The notes under the pieces: model-generated | The model's database searches: none | The model's input: the letters and a program-made list of their open reading frames with translations, nothing else | What the model was told of the DNA's origin: nothing | Shown here: in pieces, positions 1-9,032 of the stretch | Layout of the letters: each line of letters opens with the position of its first letter | How positions within the stretch are numbered: position 1 is the first letter of the stretch | Made by a program: the position numbers and the translations under genes | NCBI GenBank assembly: GCA_022827265.1 | Contig: JAJDTF010000045.1 | Coordinates: 1 to 49,027 of the forward strand | DNA length: 49,027 nucleotides | Direction: 5' to 3' | Origin: Acidimicrobiia bacterium | GTDB lineage: Bacteria > Actinomycetota > Acidimicrobiia > Acidimicrobiales > Poriferisodalaceae

Positions 1-31
1 GCCAGCGCCGACTGAGCGCAGCCGAGTCGGA

Positions 32-499
32 TCAGCCGTCCAGGTGGCGCAGCTCGGTGGGGCTGTCGACGGCGCGGTAGTAGCAGCCCGGCCGGGAGTT
101 GCCATCGGCGTCGCGGGTGTGGCACGCGCCGCCGCCGTCGCGCCGCACCCGGTACAGCAGCGAGTTCTGCTCGCAGTTCACACGTACGTCGACGAGTGAC
201 AGGGTGTCACCCGAGGTGGCGCCCTTGTGCCAGATCTCGTTGCGCGACGTGGAATAGAGCACAGCGCTGCGCCGTTCGAATGTGAGCCGCAACGCCTCGT
301 CGTTGGCGTAGCCGATGAACAGCACGTCGCCGCTGTCGGCGTCCTGCAGCACGACGGGCACGACCTGGTGGCCGTCGCGGCCGATGTGGGCCACCTTGCC
401 GAAGTCGATGCGGGCGATTGTGCCTTCTTCGAGCTCGTTGACGACCGGGGCGTCCGGCGCTGTTTCGCTCCCGGAGTTGTGATTCTGGGTCTCAGTCAT
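32..499 (-). CDS. hisI: Phosphoribosyl-AMP cyclohydrolase
   Basis: HisI opens the purine ring of phosphoribosyl-AMP, the third step of histidine biosynthesis, in the cytosol. The 155-residue product carries the family core: VLFIGYANDEAL, then TSRNEIWHKGATSGDTL, then a Cys in VNCEQNSLLYRV and the later GACHT and GCYY cysteines that bind zinc. About 35 acidic N-terminal residues precede the core. There is no fused HisE domain, as is usual in Actinomycetota. The ATG lies 3 bases beyond the stop of glpX, so the two are probably cotranscribed, although they serve different pathways. The identification rests on motif order and is secure. Confidence 0.93.
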   Translation of the reverse strand: MTETQNHNSGSETAPDAPVVNELEEGTIARIDFGKVAHIGRDGHQVVPVVLQDADSGDVLFIGYANDEALRLTFERRSAVLYSTSRNEIWHKGATSGDTLSLVDVRVNCEQNSLLYRVRRDGGGACHTRDADGNSRPGCYYRAVDSPTELRHLDG

Positions 500-502
500 G
501 GC

Positions 503-1543
503 TCAGGTGAAGTCCACCGCGGCGTAGGCGCTGAGCTTGTCGATGTCGTGCGTGGCCTTGATGTGGCGCACGGTGCCGCTGCGGGAGCGCATCACCAGCG
601 AGTCGGTGGTGGCACGATGCGCCGAGAACTTCACGCCCCGCAGCAGTTCGCCGTCGGTGATGCCGGTGGCAGCAAAGAAGACGTCATCGGATTGGACGAG
701 ATCATCGATGTGCAGCACCTGATCGAGGTCGTAGCCGGCAGCGACCGCAGTCTGGCGCTCATGGTCGTTGCGGGGCCACAGTCGGCCCTGCAGCTCCCCG
801 CCGAGGCACTTCAGCGCCGCTGCCGAGATGATGCCTTCGGGCGTGCCGCCGATGCCGAACAGCACGTCGGTCGAGTCGCTCGCGGCCGCGGAGATGGCAC
901 CGGCCACGTCTCCGTCGGGAATGAGCCGAATGCGAGCGCCGGTCTCGCGAATCTCCCCGATCAGCTCGGAGTGGCGGTCGCGGTCGAGCACTACGGCGGT
1001 GAGGTCGCGTAAGCCCTGCCCGGTGGCCTCCGCGATGGCTCGCAGGTTCTCTGCGGGCGACCGGTTCAGGTCCACCACGCCCTTGGCGTCGGGACCGACG
1101 GCGATCTTCTCCATGTAGACGCATGGGCCGGGATCCAGCATGGTGCCGCGCGGCGAGACGGCGATCACCGCGATGGCGTTGCCCCTTCCCAGAGACGTCA
1201 GCGTGGTGCCGTCGATCGGGTCCACCGCGACATCGGTCAGGGCCCCGGTGCCGTCGCCGATCAGCTCACCGTTGAACAGCATCGGCGCTTCGTCCTTCTC
1301 GCCTTCGCCGATCACGACGATGCCGTCCATGGGCACGGTCGACAGCACGACCCGCATGGCGTCCACCGCGGCGCCGTCAGCGCCGTCTTTGTCGCCGCGG
1401 CCCATCCAGCGCGAGGCAGCCATGGCCGCGGCCTCGGTCGTGCGCACGAGTTCGAGTGCCAGGTTGCGATCGGGGGCCTGACGGCTGAGATCTGGACCGC
1501 CGGCGCGACCTCGATCGCTGCGGAACCTGCGATTGTCATTCAT
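503..1543 (-). CDS. glpX: Class II fructose-1,6-bisphosphatase
   Basis: The enzyme hydrolyses fructose-1,6-bisphosphate to fructose-6-phosphate in gluconeogenesis. The 346-residue protein has the GlpX metal and substrate motifs [18 protein letters not shown] (about 77-94) and AVDPIDGTT (about 106-114), and a [10 protein letters not shown] loop further on. Actinobacteria normally rely on this class II enzyme. The first 25 residues are polar and poorly conserved, so a start slightly downstream is possible. It is transcribed ahead of hisI with a 3-base gap and is divergent from lhgO. Confidence 0.94.
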   Translation of the reverse strand: MNDNRRFRSDRGRAGGPDLSRQAPDRNLALELVRTTEAAAMAASRWMGRGDKDGADGAAVDAMRVVLSTVPMDGIVVIGEGEKDEAPMLFNGELIGDGTGALTDVAVDPIDGTTLTSLGRGNAIAVIAVSPRGTMLDPGPCVYMEKIAVGPDAKGVVDLNRSPAENLRAIAEATGQGLRDLTAVVLDRDRHSELIGEIRETGARIRLIPDGDVAGAISAAASDSTDVLFGIGGTPEGIISAAALKCLGGELQGRLWPRNDHERQTAVAAGYDLDQVLHIDDLVQSDDVFFAATGITDGELLRGVKFSAHRATTDSLVMRSRSGTVRHIKATHDIDKLSAYAAVDFT

Positions 1544-1614
1544 TGCCGCCGACCCTAGAGGATGCAGGGAGAGATGAGCCTGCTGATTAGGCCGCTGGCG
1601 GTAGCTTCGCCCCG

Positions 1615-2826
1615 GTGACCAGCGCTTCGACTTCGCCGGCCCGCGCCGACCTCGTGGTCGTCGGGGCGGGCATCATCGGCTTGGCCACGGCGCACAGGTA
1701 TCTGGCCGACCATCCGGGCCGCCGGGTGGTGATCTGTGAGGCCGAGGAGCGGCCGGCGCTGCACCAGACCGGCCACAACTCCGGTGTGCTGCACTCGGGC
1801 GTGTATTACCGGCCGGGGTCGGCCAAGGCCGAGCTGGCGGTTGCCGGGCACAGCTCGATGGTCGAGTTCTGCCGCCGGCACGACATCGCGCACGAGGTGT
1901 GCGGCAAGGTGATCGTTGCGGTCGACGGGCCAGAGCAGGAGCGCTTGGCGGCGCTCGCAGAGCGTGCGGCCAGCAACGGCGTCGATGCCGAGCTGATCGA
2001 CGCCCGCCGCCTGGCCGAGCTCGAGCCGTACTGCGCCGGCGTGGAGGCGCTGCACATTGCCAGCACCGGGATCGCGGACTACGGGGCTGTGTGCAGCGCC
2101 CTCATTGCCGAGATCGAAGCCGCAGGCGGCGAACTGCGGACCTCGACGAGAGTGGTCGAGATCAGCGAAACCGCCGATGGCGTGCGTATCGCCACCACGA
2201 CGGGCGATCTGGAAGCGGCGTGGCTCGTCAACTGTGCTGGCCTGCGATGCGACCAAGTGGCCGAACTGGCGGGCGCGTCGGATGGTTACCGGATCGTCCC
2301 GTTCCGCGGCGAGTACTACGAGTTGGTGCCCGAGCGCTCGCACCTCGTCAACAACCTGATCTACCCGGTGCCCGATCCCAGCTTCCCGTTCCTCGGCGTG
2401 CACCTGACGCGGATGATCGACGGCACGATCCACGCCGGCCCCAACGCGGTGCTCGCACTGGCCCGCGAGGGCTACGGCTGGGGCGACATCAGCAGGGCGC
2501 AGCTGCGTGAGCACATCACCAATCGCGGCCTGTGGCGACTCGCCCGGCGCTACTGGCGCACGGGAGCCGACGAGGTGTGGCGCTCGTTGAGCAAGGCAGC
2601 GTTCACCCGGGCGCTGCAGCGGCTGGTGCCTGACATCGACGCAGATGATCTGGTGCGCTCGCCCGCAGGCGTGCGCGCCCAGGCCATGGATCCCGCCGGC
2701 GAGCTCGAGGACGATTTCGCCGTCACCGTCGCCGGCCGCAGCACCCACGTGCTGAACGCCCCGAGCCCCGCCGCTACGTCCAGCCTCGAGATCGCCAAGA
2801 TGATCGTCAGCCAGATCGACGACTGA
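1615..2826 (+). CDS. lhgO: L-2-hydroxyglutarate oxidase (FAD-dependent)
   Basis: The protein is a member of the LhgO branch of the DAO family, which oxidises L-2-hydroxyglutarate to 2-oxoglutarate and usually passes electrons to the membrane quinone pool. A GTG start gives 403 residues. The FAD-binding Rossmann motif [13 protein letters not shown] is near residues 14-26. [16 protein letters not shown], near 54-69, is typical of LhgO. The C-terminal FAD contact region includes [12 protein letters not shown]. It is divergent from glpX with about 70 bases between them. A broader FAD-dependent oxidoreductase role cannot be excluded. Confidence 0.88.
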   Translation: MTSASTSPARADLVVVGAGIIGLATAHRYLADHPGRRVVICEAEERPALHQTGHNSGVLHSGVYYRPGSAKAELAVAGHSSMVEFCRRHDIAHEVCGKVIVAVDGPEQERLAALAERAASNGVDAELIDARRLAELEPYCAGVEALHIASTGIADYGAVCSALIAEIEAAGGELRTSTRVVEISETADGVRIATTTGDLEAAWLVNCAGLRCDQVAELAGASDGYRIVPFRGEYYELVPERSHLVNNLIYPVPDPSFPFLGVHLTRMIDGTIHAGPNAVLALAREGYGWGDISRAQLREHITNRGLWRLARRYWRTGADEVWRSLSKAAFTRALQRLVPDIDADDLVRSPAGVRAQAMDPAGELEDDFAVTVAGRSTHVLNAPSPAATSSLEIAKMIVSQIDD

Positions 2827-2919
2827 ATCGGTGGGCTGGCCGTGGAATGCACTCACCCGCGCTACCGAGAGGGGTACTCGCTGGCTCCCTTCAGTTGGTC
2901 CGAGTTTGGGAGGTATTCG

Positions 2920-3528
2920 ATGAAGCGTTTCTCCGCGGCTGTAGTGGCTGCACTGGTGGCTGCTTCGCTGAGGTTGGCACTGGTGGCGATGCCGGCTGGC
3001 GCTGCTGGTGTCAATGGGAAAGTTGGTGACAGCGCGACCGAGGTAGAGGTGCCGCGCAAGGTATAGAAATGAACCGCCAAGGTGCTCAAGGAACAGGCAG
3101 AACTCCCAGAGGACGCGATACCACAGCAGGGACCGTGCTGGTTCGGGTTGGGCTGGTGCAGCAAGGCGGGCACGGACACTGGCTACTTGGATTGTGGCGG
3201 TGTTCTGCTCAAGCAGATCGGCGTCAGTTGGAAGGCAAACCGCGGTTACGACTCGATCCACTTGGTGCCGACGAATGCCGGCCGCGCCTCGTCGAGCAGC
3301 CCGGCGGCAACCATCGCTGGAGCACATGCCCTGTACGGCGACATGCACAACTGTCTCGACAAGCACAACCTCCAAGTAACTGTCAGGAACTGGAATGCGA
3401 TCTGGCAACAGCTTCATTGCCACATCGTGTTTCAGATTGGTGGTGGCGGCGGGTCATGGGATCTAGAGGGGCACCGACGCAGCAACTGGGGGCGCTATCT
3501 CCTCAACTGGCCACCTTGCAGTTGGTAA
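2920..3528 (+). pseudogene. Secreted DUF2599-like protein, interrupted by two in-frame stops
   Basis: A strong Shine-Dalgarno (GGGAGG at about 2908-2913) precedes the ATG at 2920, which opens a typical signal peptide: MKRF, then a hydrophobic core, ending AMPAGAAG. After 48 codons the frame meets TAG (3064-3066), AAA, TGA (3070-3072). It then continues open in the same frame to TAA at 3526-3528. The downstream part has a Cys-rich mature domain with HLVPTNAGR, IWQQLHCHIVF and SWDLEGHRRSNWG, which resembles DUF2599 (function unknown). The whole therefore looks like one secreted-protein gene broken by two nonsense codons or by a pair of compensating indels. A separate GTG start at 3082 could still yield an unexported 148-residue product. 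Confidence 0.6.
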
Positions 3529-3532
3529 CGGC

Positions 3533-3889
3533 ATGAATGCGCTCAATTCGAATCGACCGACGCCAGCTGCACCACCGATTCACGCCCGGCGGTGCCATGA
3601 TAGGCCTTGGTGGGTCGCTTGGATTCAGTGGATGACAATCAGCGCCGCTGTCGTATTCGCGGCGACTTTCGTTGTTGGCGGGGTGCTAGTGGGTGACTGG
3701 GATGATCCGGTTCCCCCGCACCCCGCGGTCTCTTGGTCGGTCGCGTCGCTCGCGGCAGCGCTGACTCTGTTCGTTGCGTGGCGCACCGAGTCGCGAAGCA
3801 TCAAGGTCGCCGCGGTGTTGGTGCTTCCGCTGCAAGCGTTGCTGTGGGCCGCCGAAGTACTCCCGTCGATTGAGCGGGCATCTGCTTGA
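3533..3889 (+). CDS. Small membrane protein, copy 1 of a tandem pair
   Basis: The product is 118 residues of unknown function. A short Pro-rich N-terminus is followed by about three hydrophobic segments: residues ~27-53, 65-83 and 92-110. The segment VGDWDDPVPPHPAVSWSVA sits between the first two. The ATG lies 4 bases after the stop of the DUF2599-like gene, so the two form an operon-like cassette. The gene at 3943-4353 is a clear paralogue: VGDWDDP.PP.P, then LFVAWRT, then PLQAL.W. No family is recognised. Confidence 0.6.
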   Translation: MNALNSNRPTPAAPPIHARRCHDRPWWVAWIQWMTISAAVVFAATFVVGGVLVGDWDDPVPPHPAVSWSVASLAAALTLFVAWRTESRSIKVAAVLVLPLQALLWAAEVLPSIERASA

Positions 3890-3905
3890 AGTCAGGTCTG
3901 CCGCT

Positions 3906-3980
3906 TGCCAAGATGTAGACGACCACCGCCACGGCAACTGGGGTGGCTACTTGGCGTTCTGGAAGAAGTGTGCTTGGTGG
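3906..3980 (+). pseudogene. C-terminal remnant of a second DUF2599-like gene
   Basis: Read in the frame starting at 3906, this stretch gives CQDVDDHRHGNWGGYLAFW then KKCAWW. It aligns without gaps to the end of the upstream secreted protein (SWDLEGHRRSNWGRYLLNW then PPCSW), sharing the H-R, N-W-G, Y-L, W, C and W positions. Only the last ~25 codons remain. The stop codon has become TGG, and the frame runs on to about 4013. It occupies the same position relative to membrane copy 2 as the intact tail does relative to copy 1. Confidence 0.6.
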
Positions 3981-4353
3981 ATCCTCGGAGGCTCGCAACG
4001 CCCTCGGCCCTGAGGGCCGCTTTTGGCCCCGCCCGGCAGCGCCGCCAGATGAGTCTGCGGCCCAGCGGGGTCTGAAGCGAGATGCCTGGGTGATCTGGGC
4101 GGTTCTCAGCCTGTGCATCGTCGTCTTTGCGGCGATCGTTGTCACCATGTCGCTCGTCGGTGATTGGGATGACCCGATGCCGCCAAATCCGGTAGCGGCA
4201 TGGTCTGTGGCTGGTATCGCAGCGGCAAGCACGTTATTCGTCGCGTGGCGCACAAGGAATCGATGGGTTATGAAGACGGCAATCGTGGCGGTTCCGCTTC
4301 AAGCCTTGTACTGGGTTCTGATGGTGATGCCGGCCGCTGGCCAGCCCAACTGA
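3943..4353 (+). CDS. Small membrane protein, copy 2, start codon uncertain
   Basis: The open frame from GTG 3943 encodes 136 residues. From about residue 19 it aligns with copy 1 (RNAL...RPAAPP against MNAL...PTPAAPP) and then through the VGDWDDPMPPNP, LFVAWRT and PLQALYW segments. The position equivalent to the ATG of copy 1 is CGC here, so the ancestral start is lost. GTG 3943 or GTG 3970 would have to serve, and both overlap the DUF2599-like remnant in another frame. The protein may be untranslated or N-terminally altered. The hydrophobic segments themselves are intact. Confidence 0.45.
   Translation: MATWRSGRSVLGGSSEARNALGPEGRFWPRPAAPPDESAAQRGLKRDAWVIWAVLSLCIVVFAAIVVTMSLVGDWDDPMPPNPVAAWSVAGIAAASTLFVAWRTRNRWVMKTAIVAVPLQALYWVLMVMPAAGQPN
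4000..4024 (+). terminator. Hairpin followed by TTTT
   Basis: A perfect 6-bp stem (GCCCTC / GAGGGC) with a 6-base loop is followed three bases later by TTTT. It resembles a short intrinsic terminator after copy 1 of the cassette. It also falls within the open frame of membrane copy 2 and may be coincidental. Confidence 0.3.
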
Positions 4354-4372
4354 CGCAGGCGGGCTAGGCGGT

Positions 4373-4996
4373 TCAGCCTCCGAGCGTGTCGAGCCAGTTG
4401 CCGATGTGTTCGACGACCGCCCGGCGCGCGGTGACCGAGTTGGGATCGTGCCGGGCACCGTCGATGAACTTGAGTGTGACCGGGCCCGGGATGGCCTCGG
4501 TGTGCTCGCTCAGCTCGTCGGGAGTGGCAAACGGGTCGCGCGTGCCCGAGACGAACAGGCACGGCACCCGGATCAGGAAGAAGTGCTCGGTGCGCAGGCG
4601 CTCGGGCCGGTCGGGCGGGTGCAGCGGGTAGCTGAGCAATACGAGCCCCGCGGCGCGAGCGCCATCGGCTACGGCCATTGAGCAGACACGGCCACCGAAC
4701 GACCGGCCGCCAATCACTAGGCCGTCGGGCGACACGCCCAACTCGGCAGCAATCTGGGGCAGGTCGCCCGTCAGTTCGGCGGCGACGCTGGGGGCGCGTG
4801 GCGGTGCTCGCCTCCCGGCTCGCCGGTAAGCAAAGTCGTGCCGGCGCACGGGCAGGCGGCCGGACAACGCATCTTCGATGTCGACGAGCGTGCGATGATC
4901 GGCGCCGCCACCGGCGCCAGGCGTCAGCAGGAGTGCTTCGGCAGCGCGCATCGCAGCCCCATCATGCCCCGGTCCGGTCTCACCGGCATCGTTCAC
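4373..4996 (-). CDS. Alpha/beta-hydrolase, dienelactone hydrolase/KANL3-Tex30-like
   Basis: The 207-residue protein has an early LLLTPGAGGGADH segment, the nucleophile elbow GGRSFGGRV (Ser between two Gly pairs), a strand-Asp motif VSGTRDPF and a late His in DGARHDP. This gives a plausible Ser-Asp-His triad in the small alpha/beta-hydrolase fold seen in KANL3/Tex30-like proteins. The substrate is unknown. The GTG start overlaps the TGA of the MFS gene as GTGA, which implies translational coupling. A longer open frame continues upstream, but this GTG fits the family length. Confidence 0.75.
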   Translation of the reverse strand: MNDAGETGPGHDGAAMRAAEALLLTPGAGGGADHRTLVDIEDALSGRLPVRRHDFAYRRAGRRAPPRAPSVAAELTGDLPQIAAELGVSPDGLVIGGRSFGGRVCSMAVADGARAAGLVLLSYPLHPPDRPERLRTEHFFLIRVPCLFVSGTRDPFATPDELSEHTEAIPGPVTLKFIDGARHDPNSVTARRAVVEHIGNWLDTLGG

Positions 4997-6570
4997 AGGC
5001 CATGCGACCACGGGCGCTCGGGATCTGCGGTGGCATCGGCGGGGTGCAGCTCTTCGAGTTCCTGCCCGCTGCGCTCGGTCAGCCACAGCACAGCGATCAG
5101 CGCAGCAACGAGAGGCGCGATCCACAGCAGCGCGATGATGTCGCCGAAGCTGCCCCAAGCTGTGCGTAACTGGCCGGTGAAGTAGATGCCCGCGGCCGCG
5201 CCACCGACGCCCATGGCGCCGGTCAGCGTCGCAGCACGTGCGCGTACGGCGGTAGGGAACAGCTCGCCGCGATAGACACCCAGCGCCGGCAGCAGTCCTG
5301 CTGAGAGCATCGCGCCGACGAGACCCAGCAGCCATAGCGTCGCTCCGGACACATTGAACATCCCCACCAGGGATCCGAGTCCTAGAACGGACGCAATGGC
5401 CAGGATGATGCGCCTCCCTCTGGAGTCAGCAAGCCGGCCTGCGGCATACACCGCGAGTCCTGCAGGCGTTGCGGTGCCCAGCACGAACAGCGAGACCACG
5501 CCCGCACTGAAGCCGTGTTCGTCGCGCAAGTACTCGACGCGGAACCAGTCGATCGGGCCCAGAAACAGACCGAATGCGAGGTAAATGCCGCCAAGGAGCG
5601 CAATCGGTCGCCAGTACTCGCGGAGTTTCACATCGCGGCCGCGCCGTTTGAAGCGACGGCTCTCGGGTAACCGTTTCATCAATGGACGCACGACGAGCAG
5701 CGCCATGAGCGGAACGCCGAACAGCAAGCGCCATATCCAAGGAGCGAGGTCCGCGGTGGACTGGAACCACACCACCACACCCGCGCCCAACGCGGCCGCC
5801 ATGGCCAGCACCGACAGGCACCATGCGCGGCAGCCCGCAGGAATCTCCTCGAGTGCCATCACGACGATCGTGGCGCCGAGTGCTGCGTTGGCGGTGCGGC
5901 CAACCACGAGAAATACGCCCAACCACGCCATGGAAGGTGCCAACGCCGCCAGCGCTGCGCTCAATATGCCAACGAGCATTGCGCCGGCAGCGATGCGTCT
6001 ACGCCCATAGCGATCTGCGAGTACCGACACGCCTATGGCGAGAAGTGTCCCGATCCGCACCACGAGTCCGAGTGTTCCCTGCGCTGCTTGGTCGGATCCG
6101 AATTCGTCGGCGGCGTAGCTGTGCAGCTCGGAGGGTGCATTGGCCAGGTAACCGCTGAGCATGGCCGCCGCCGCCAGCATCGCCATGATCGTCGCGGAGC
6201 GCGCGTCAAGCCGCCGCGGGGGTGCCCAGACGGGCTGGGTGCCGTTGCCGGAACGACCGGTGCGCATGGCGCGCCGTACAGCGAGGTTGATGGCCGGGCC
6301 GAACCACGGCACTGCCAACTGCCATTCGACCTTCTCGGTGATCCGGAATCGGGGCGAGGTGCTTATATCAGCGCTGCGTACATCGCCACCGTCATCCGGC
6401 TCGATGTGCACGAGACGCGAGTAGCTGGTGAACGGCCCCTCCGCCAGGCCGAAGCGGTGGCGCCCGTCGAGTGTGCTCACCGGTGTCTCGGCCACGATGT
6501 CGTTGCGGGGGCGCAGCAGGGCATTCACCTCGTCGGCATCGGCCACGAACGTGCGCACGAGGCGGGTCAC
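4993..6570 (-). CDS. MFS transporter with N-terminal soluble extension
   Basis: The 525-residue product has about 115 soluble residues before the first transmembrane helix. A 12-helix major facilitator core follows, with the signature loop ADRYGRRRIAAG between helices 2 and 3 and a second related loop, GRLADSRGRRI, in the C-terminal half. The extension (FGLAEGPFTSYSRLVHIE, then ITEKVEWQLAVPWFGPAINL) looks like part of a START/SRPBCC-type lipid-binding fold, but I am not certain. The substrate is unknown. The GTG start is at 6570. The downstream hydrolase is translationally coupled, which suggests that the two act on the same compound. Confidence 0.75.
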   Translation of the reverse strand: MTRLVRTFVADADEVNALLRPRNDIVAETPVSTLDGRHRFGLAEGPFTSYSRLVHIEPDDGGDVRSADISTSPRFRITEKVEWQLAVPWFGPAINLAVRRAMRTGRSGNGTQPVWAPPRRLDARSATIMAMLAAAAMLSGYLANAPSELHSYAADEFGSDQAAQGTLGLVVRIGTLLAIGVSVLADRYGRRRIAAGAMLVGILSAALAALAPSMAWLGVFLVVGRTANAALGATIVVMALEEIPAGCRAWCLSVLAMAAALGAGVVVWFQSTADLAPWIWRLLFGVPLMALLVVRPLMKRLPESRRFKRRGRDVKLREYWRPIALLGGIYLAFGLFLGPIDWFRVEYLRDEHGFSAGVVSLFVLGTATPAGLAVYAAGRLADSRGRRIILAIASVLGLGSLVGMFNVSGATLWLLGLVGAMLSAGLLPALGVYRGELFPTAVRARAATLTGAMGVGGAAAGIYFTGQLRTAWGSFGDIIALLWIAPLVAALIAVLWLTERSGQELEELHPADATADPERPWSHGL

Positions 6571-6659
6571 GGCGGCGGGCCTAGCACACGCACCGGCCTT
6601 GCATCAGCATCGCCCGACAGCAGCGCGTTACCGCAGGCACCCTCAATGGTGGTATCGCT

Positions 6660-7979
6660 ATGCCGGTGGACATTGCCGTAAGCGGCGAGCGCGACACGTT
6701 CGTGACGCGGCGCAGCGGCGCGCTCGACGGCGAAGTGCACATCGGCGGCGCCAAGAACAGCGTGCTCAAGCTGATGGCGGCCTGCCTGCTGGCGGAAGGG
6801 CGCCATGTGCTGGCCAACGTGCCGCACATCTCCGATGTGTCGCTCATGTGCGAGCTGCTCGAGGCCATGGGCGTGACCGTGACGCGTGCCGATCACCGGC
6901 TCGTCATCGACGTGCCCGCCGAGCTCAACACCGAGGCGCCCTACCACCTGGTCGAGCGCATCCGTGCGTCGATCGTGGTGCTCGGCCCGCTGCTGGGGCG
7001 CTTCGGAACCGCGCGGGTTGCACTGCCCGGCGGCGACGACTTCGGACCGCGGCCGATCGACATGCACCTGCGAGCACTCGAGAGCCTGGGTGCGACGTTC
7101 AGCACTGCTCACGGCGACATCTCGGGGACCGCAGAGGTGCTGAGGGGCAGCGAGGTGGTGCTCGAGTACCCCTCGGTCGGCGCGACCGAGAACGTGCTGA
7201 TGGCTGCGGTGCGAGCCAAGGGTCGCACGCGCATCGTGAATCCGGCCAGGGAGCCCGAGATCGGCGATCTCGTCGAGTTCCTCAACCAGATGGGTGCGCG
7301 GATCGGCTGGTCAGGGGATCGCCTGACGGTCGACGGCGTGGAGCGATTGGCGCCTGCCCCCTCCGGCGACGGCTTTCGGGTGATTCCCGACCGCATCGAG
7401 GCGGCCACGTTCCTTGCGGCGGTCGGCATGTGCGGCGGGTCGGTGTTCCTGCGTCACGCAGTGGCCGAGCACATGACCATGCTCATTCGCAAGCTCACCG
7501 AGATGGGCATGCACATCGTCGTCGAGGATGCGGGACTGCGGGCAACCGTGACCCAGCGGCTGGCGTCAGCCGACATCTCCACCTTGCCGTTCCCGGGTCT
7601 CGCGACCGACTACAAGCCGTTCCTGGTGTCGATGCTCACGACGGCTTCCGGCGTGGGAATCGTCACCGAGAACATCTTCACGGGTCGGTTCCGCTATATC
7701 GACGAGCTGCGGCGGATGGGCGCCGACATCCGCACTGAGGGTCACCACGCTGTGGTGCGCGGGGTGGAGCGGCTGTCGGGAGCGCCCGTGCGTGCATACG
7801 ACATCCGCGCCGGTGCAGCGCTGGTGGTGGCCGGCCTCGGCGCAGAGGGTGAGACCGAGATTGCGGGCGCCGCTCACATCGACCGCGGCTACGAGGATCT
7901 GGCCGGCAAGCTCGCCGGTCTCGGTGCCAGCATCACGCGTCGCCGAAACGCCGCCGGAGCGTCGGTCGCCGCGTCGTGA
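6660..7979 (+). CDS. murA: UDP-N-acetylglucosamine 1-carboxyvinyltransferase
   Basis: MurA transfers enolpyruvate from PEP to UDP-GlcNAc, the first committed step of peptidoglycan synthesis. The 439-residue length is slightly longer than usual. The N-terminal GGAKNSVLKLMAACLL motif contains the catalytic Lys-Asn pair. The active-site loop reads LPGGDDFGPRPIDMHL. The position normally held by Cys (PGGC) is Asp126, as in Mycobacterium tuberculosis MurA, and this predicts intrinsic fosfomycin insensitivity. The family segment FPTD appears as FPGLATDYKPFLVSMLTTA. meaB follows closely. Confidence 0.94.
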   Translation: MPVDIAVSGERDTFVTRRSGALDGEVHIGGAKNSVLKLMAACLLAEGRHVLANVPHISDVSLMCELLEAMGVTVTRADHRLVIDVPAELNTEAPYHLVERIRASIVVLGPLLGRFGTARVALPGGDDFGPRPIDMHLRALESLGATFSTAHGDISGTAEVLRGSEVVLEYPSVGATENVLMAAVRAKGRTRIVNPAREPEIGDLVEFLNQMGARIGWSGDRLTVDGVERLAPAPSGDGFRVIPDRIEAATFLAAVGMCGGSVFLRHAVAEHMTMLIRKLTEMGMHIVVEDAGLRATVTQRLASADISTLPFPGLATDYKPFLVSMLTTASGVGIVTENIFTGRFRYIDELRRMGADIRTEGHHAVVRGVERLSGAPVRAYDIRAGAALVVAGLGAEGETEIAGAAHIDRGYEDLAGKLAGLGASITRRRNAAGASVAAS

Positions 7980-8036
7980 TCCCGCCTCGCGCCCGGCGTG
8001 GGGTCGGGGGCCGGCCTCGCTACCGTCGGCGCGCCG

Positions 8037-9002
8037 ATGACACCATCCGACGGTCTGCGCGCCGCCGATGCGGCGGAGCTCCTGGAAGCTGCGCGCAGTG
8101 GGCAGCGGCGCGCCCTGGCACGGGTGATGTCGATGGTCGAACGCGGAGGCGCCCAGGCGCGTGCGCTGGGCGCGCTCACGTTCGCCCAATCAGGCAGCGC
8201 GCACACGGTCGGCATCACCGGTGCACCCGGGGCCGGCAAGTCGACGCTCAACTCCGCCGTCGTCGGCGTGGCACGCGAGCGGGGCGAGCGACTGGCGGTC
8301 TTGGCGATTGACCCGTCGTCGCCGTTCAGCGGCGGCGCAATCCTGGGCGACCGCGTGCGCATGTCCGACCACACCTTCGACGAAGACGTCTACATCCGGT
8401 CGATGGCCACCCGGGGCCACCTCGGCGGCCTGACATTGGCGACACCGCTGGCCGTACGGGTGCTCGACGCACTGGGATGGCCTTGGGTGTTCATTGAGAC
8501 GGTCGGCGTCGGCCAGATCGAGACGGAGATCGTCGGTGCCGCGGACACCACCGTGGTGGTGGTGAACCCCGGCTGGGGCGACTCGGTGCAGGCCAACAAA
8601 GCGGGCCTCATGGAGATCGCCGACATCTTCGTCGTGAACAAGGCCGACCGGCCCGGCACCTCGGAAACCTGCCGTGACATCCGCCAGATGCTGGATCTGT
8701 CTGCGCCGGGCGATTGGGACCCGCCGATCCTGACCTCGGTGGGTACCACCGGCGAAGGCGCCGCGGAGCTGTGGGATGCCATCTGTGCGCACCGCGACCA
8801 CTGCACAGCCTCGGGCGAGCTTGAGCTTCGCCGCGCAGCCAGGGTGCAGACAGAACTTGACGAGGTATTGCGGTCCACCATTGCCGAGCGCGTGGCAACC
8901 CTCACCGAGGGGCCTGCTGCGGAGCGCCTGCGCCAGCGGCTGACCCGCAGAGAGCTCGACCCCTACGCCGCCGCCGAGATGCTCCTCGGCCAGGATCGCT
9001 GA
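8037..9002 (+). CDS. meaB: MeaB/ArgK-type GTPase, methylmalonyl-CoA mutase chaperone
   Basis: MeaB-type G3E GTPases gate cobalamin loading and protect methylmalonyl-CoA mutase or related acyl-CoA mutases. From ATG 8037 there are 321 residues. Walker A GAPGAGKST is at about 62-70, followed by DPSSPFSGGAILGDRVRM, the switch region FIETVGVGQIETEI and the G4 motif NKAD. An in-frame GTG at 7998 would add 13 residues. No mutase gene is visible in the window, so the partner must lie elsewhere. Confidence 0.9.
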   Translation: MTPSDGLRAADAAELLEAARSGQRRALARVMSMVERGGAQARALGALTFAQSGSAHTVGITGAPGAGKSTLNSAVVGVARERGERLAVLAIDPSSPFSGGAILGDRVRMSDHTFDEDVYIRSMATRGHLGGLTLATPLAVRVLDALGWPWVFIETVGVGQIETEIVGAADTTVVVVNPGWGDSVQANKAGLMEIADIFVVNKADRPGTSETCRDIRQMLDLSAPGDWDPPILTSVGTTGEGAAELWDAICAHRDHCTASGELELRRAARVQTELDEVLRSTIAERVATLTEGPAAERLRQRLTRRELDPYAAAEMLLGQDR

Positions 9003-9032
9003 CACACAGTCGACCGATTGCGGCAGATGGTT

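Noticed and set aside
227-1012. 261-codon plus-strand ORF over hisI and glpX
   Set aside because: It is antisense to two well-supported genes, has no recognisable motif, and is a typical GC-rich shadow frame.
1555-3423. 622-codon minus-strand ORF
   Set aside because: It is antisense to lhgO and the secreted gene; low-complexity His/Arg/Gly composition and no domain.
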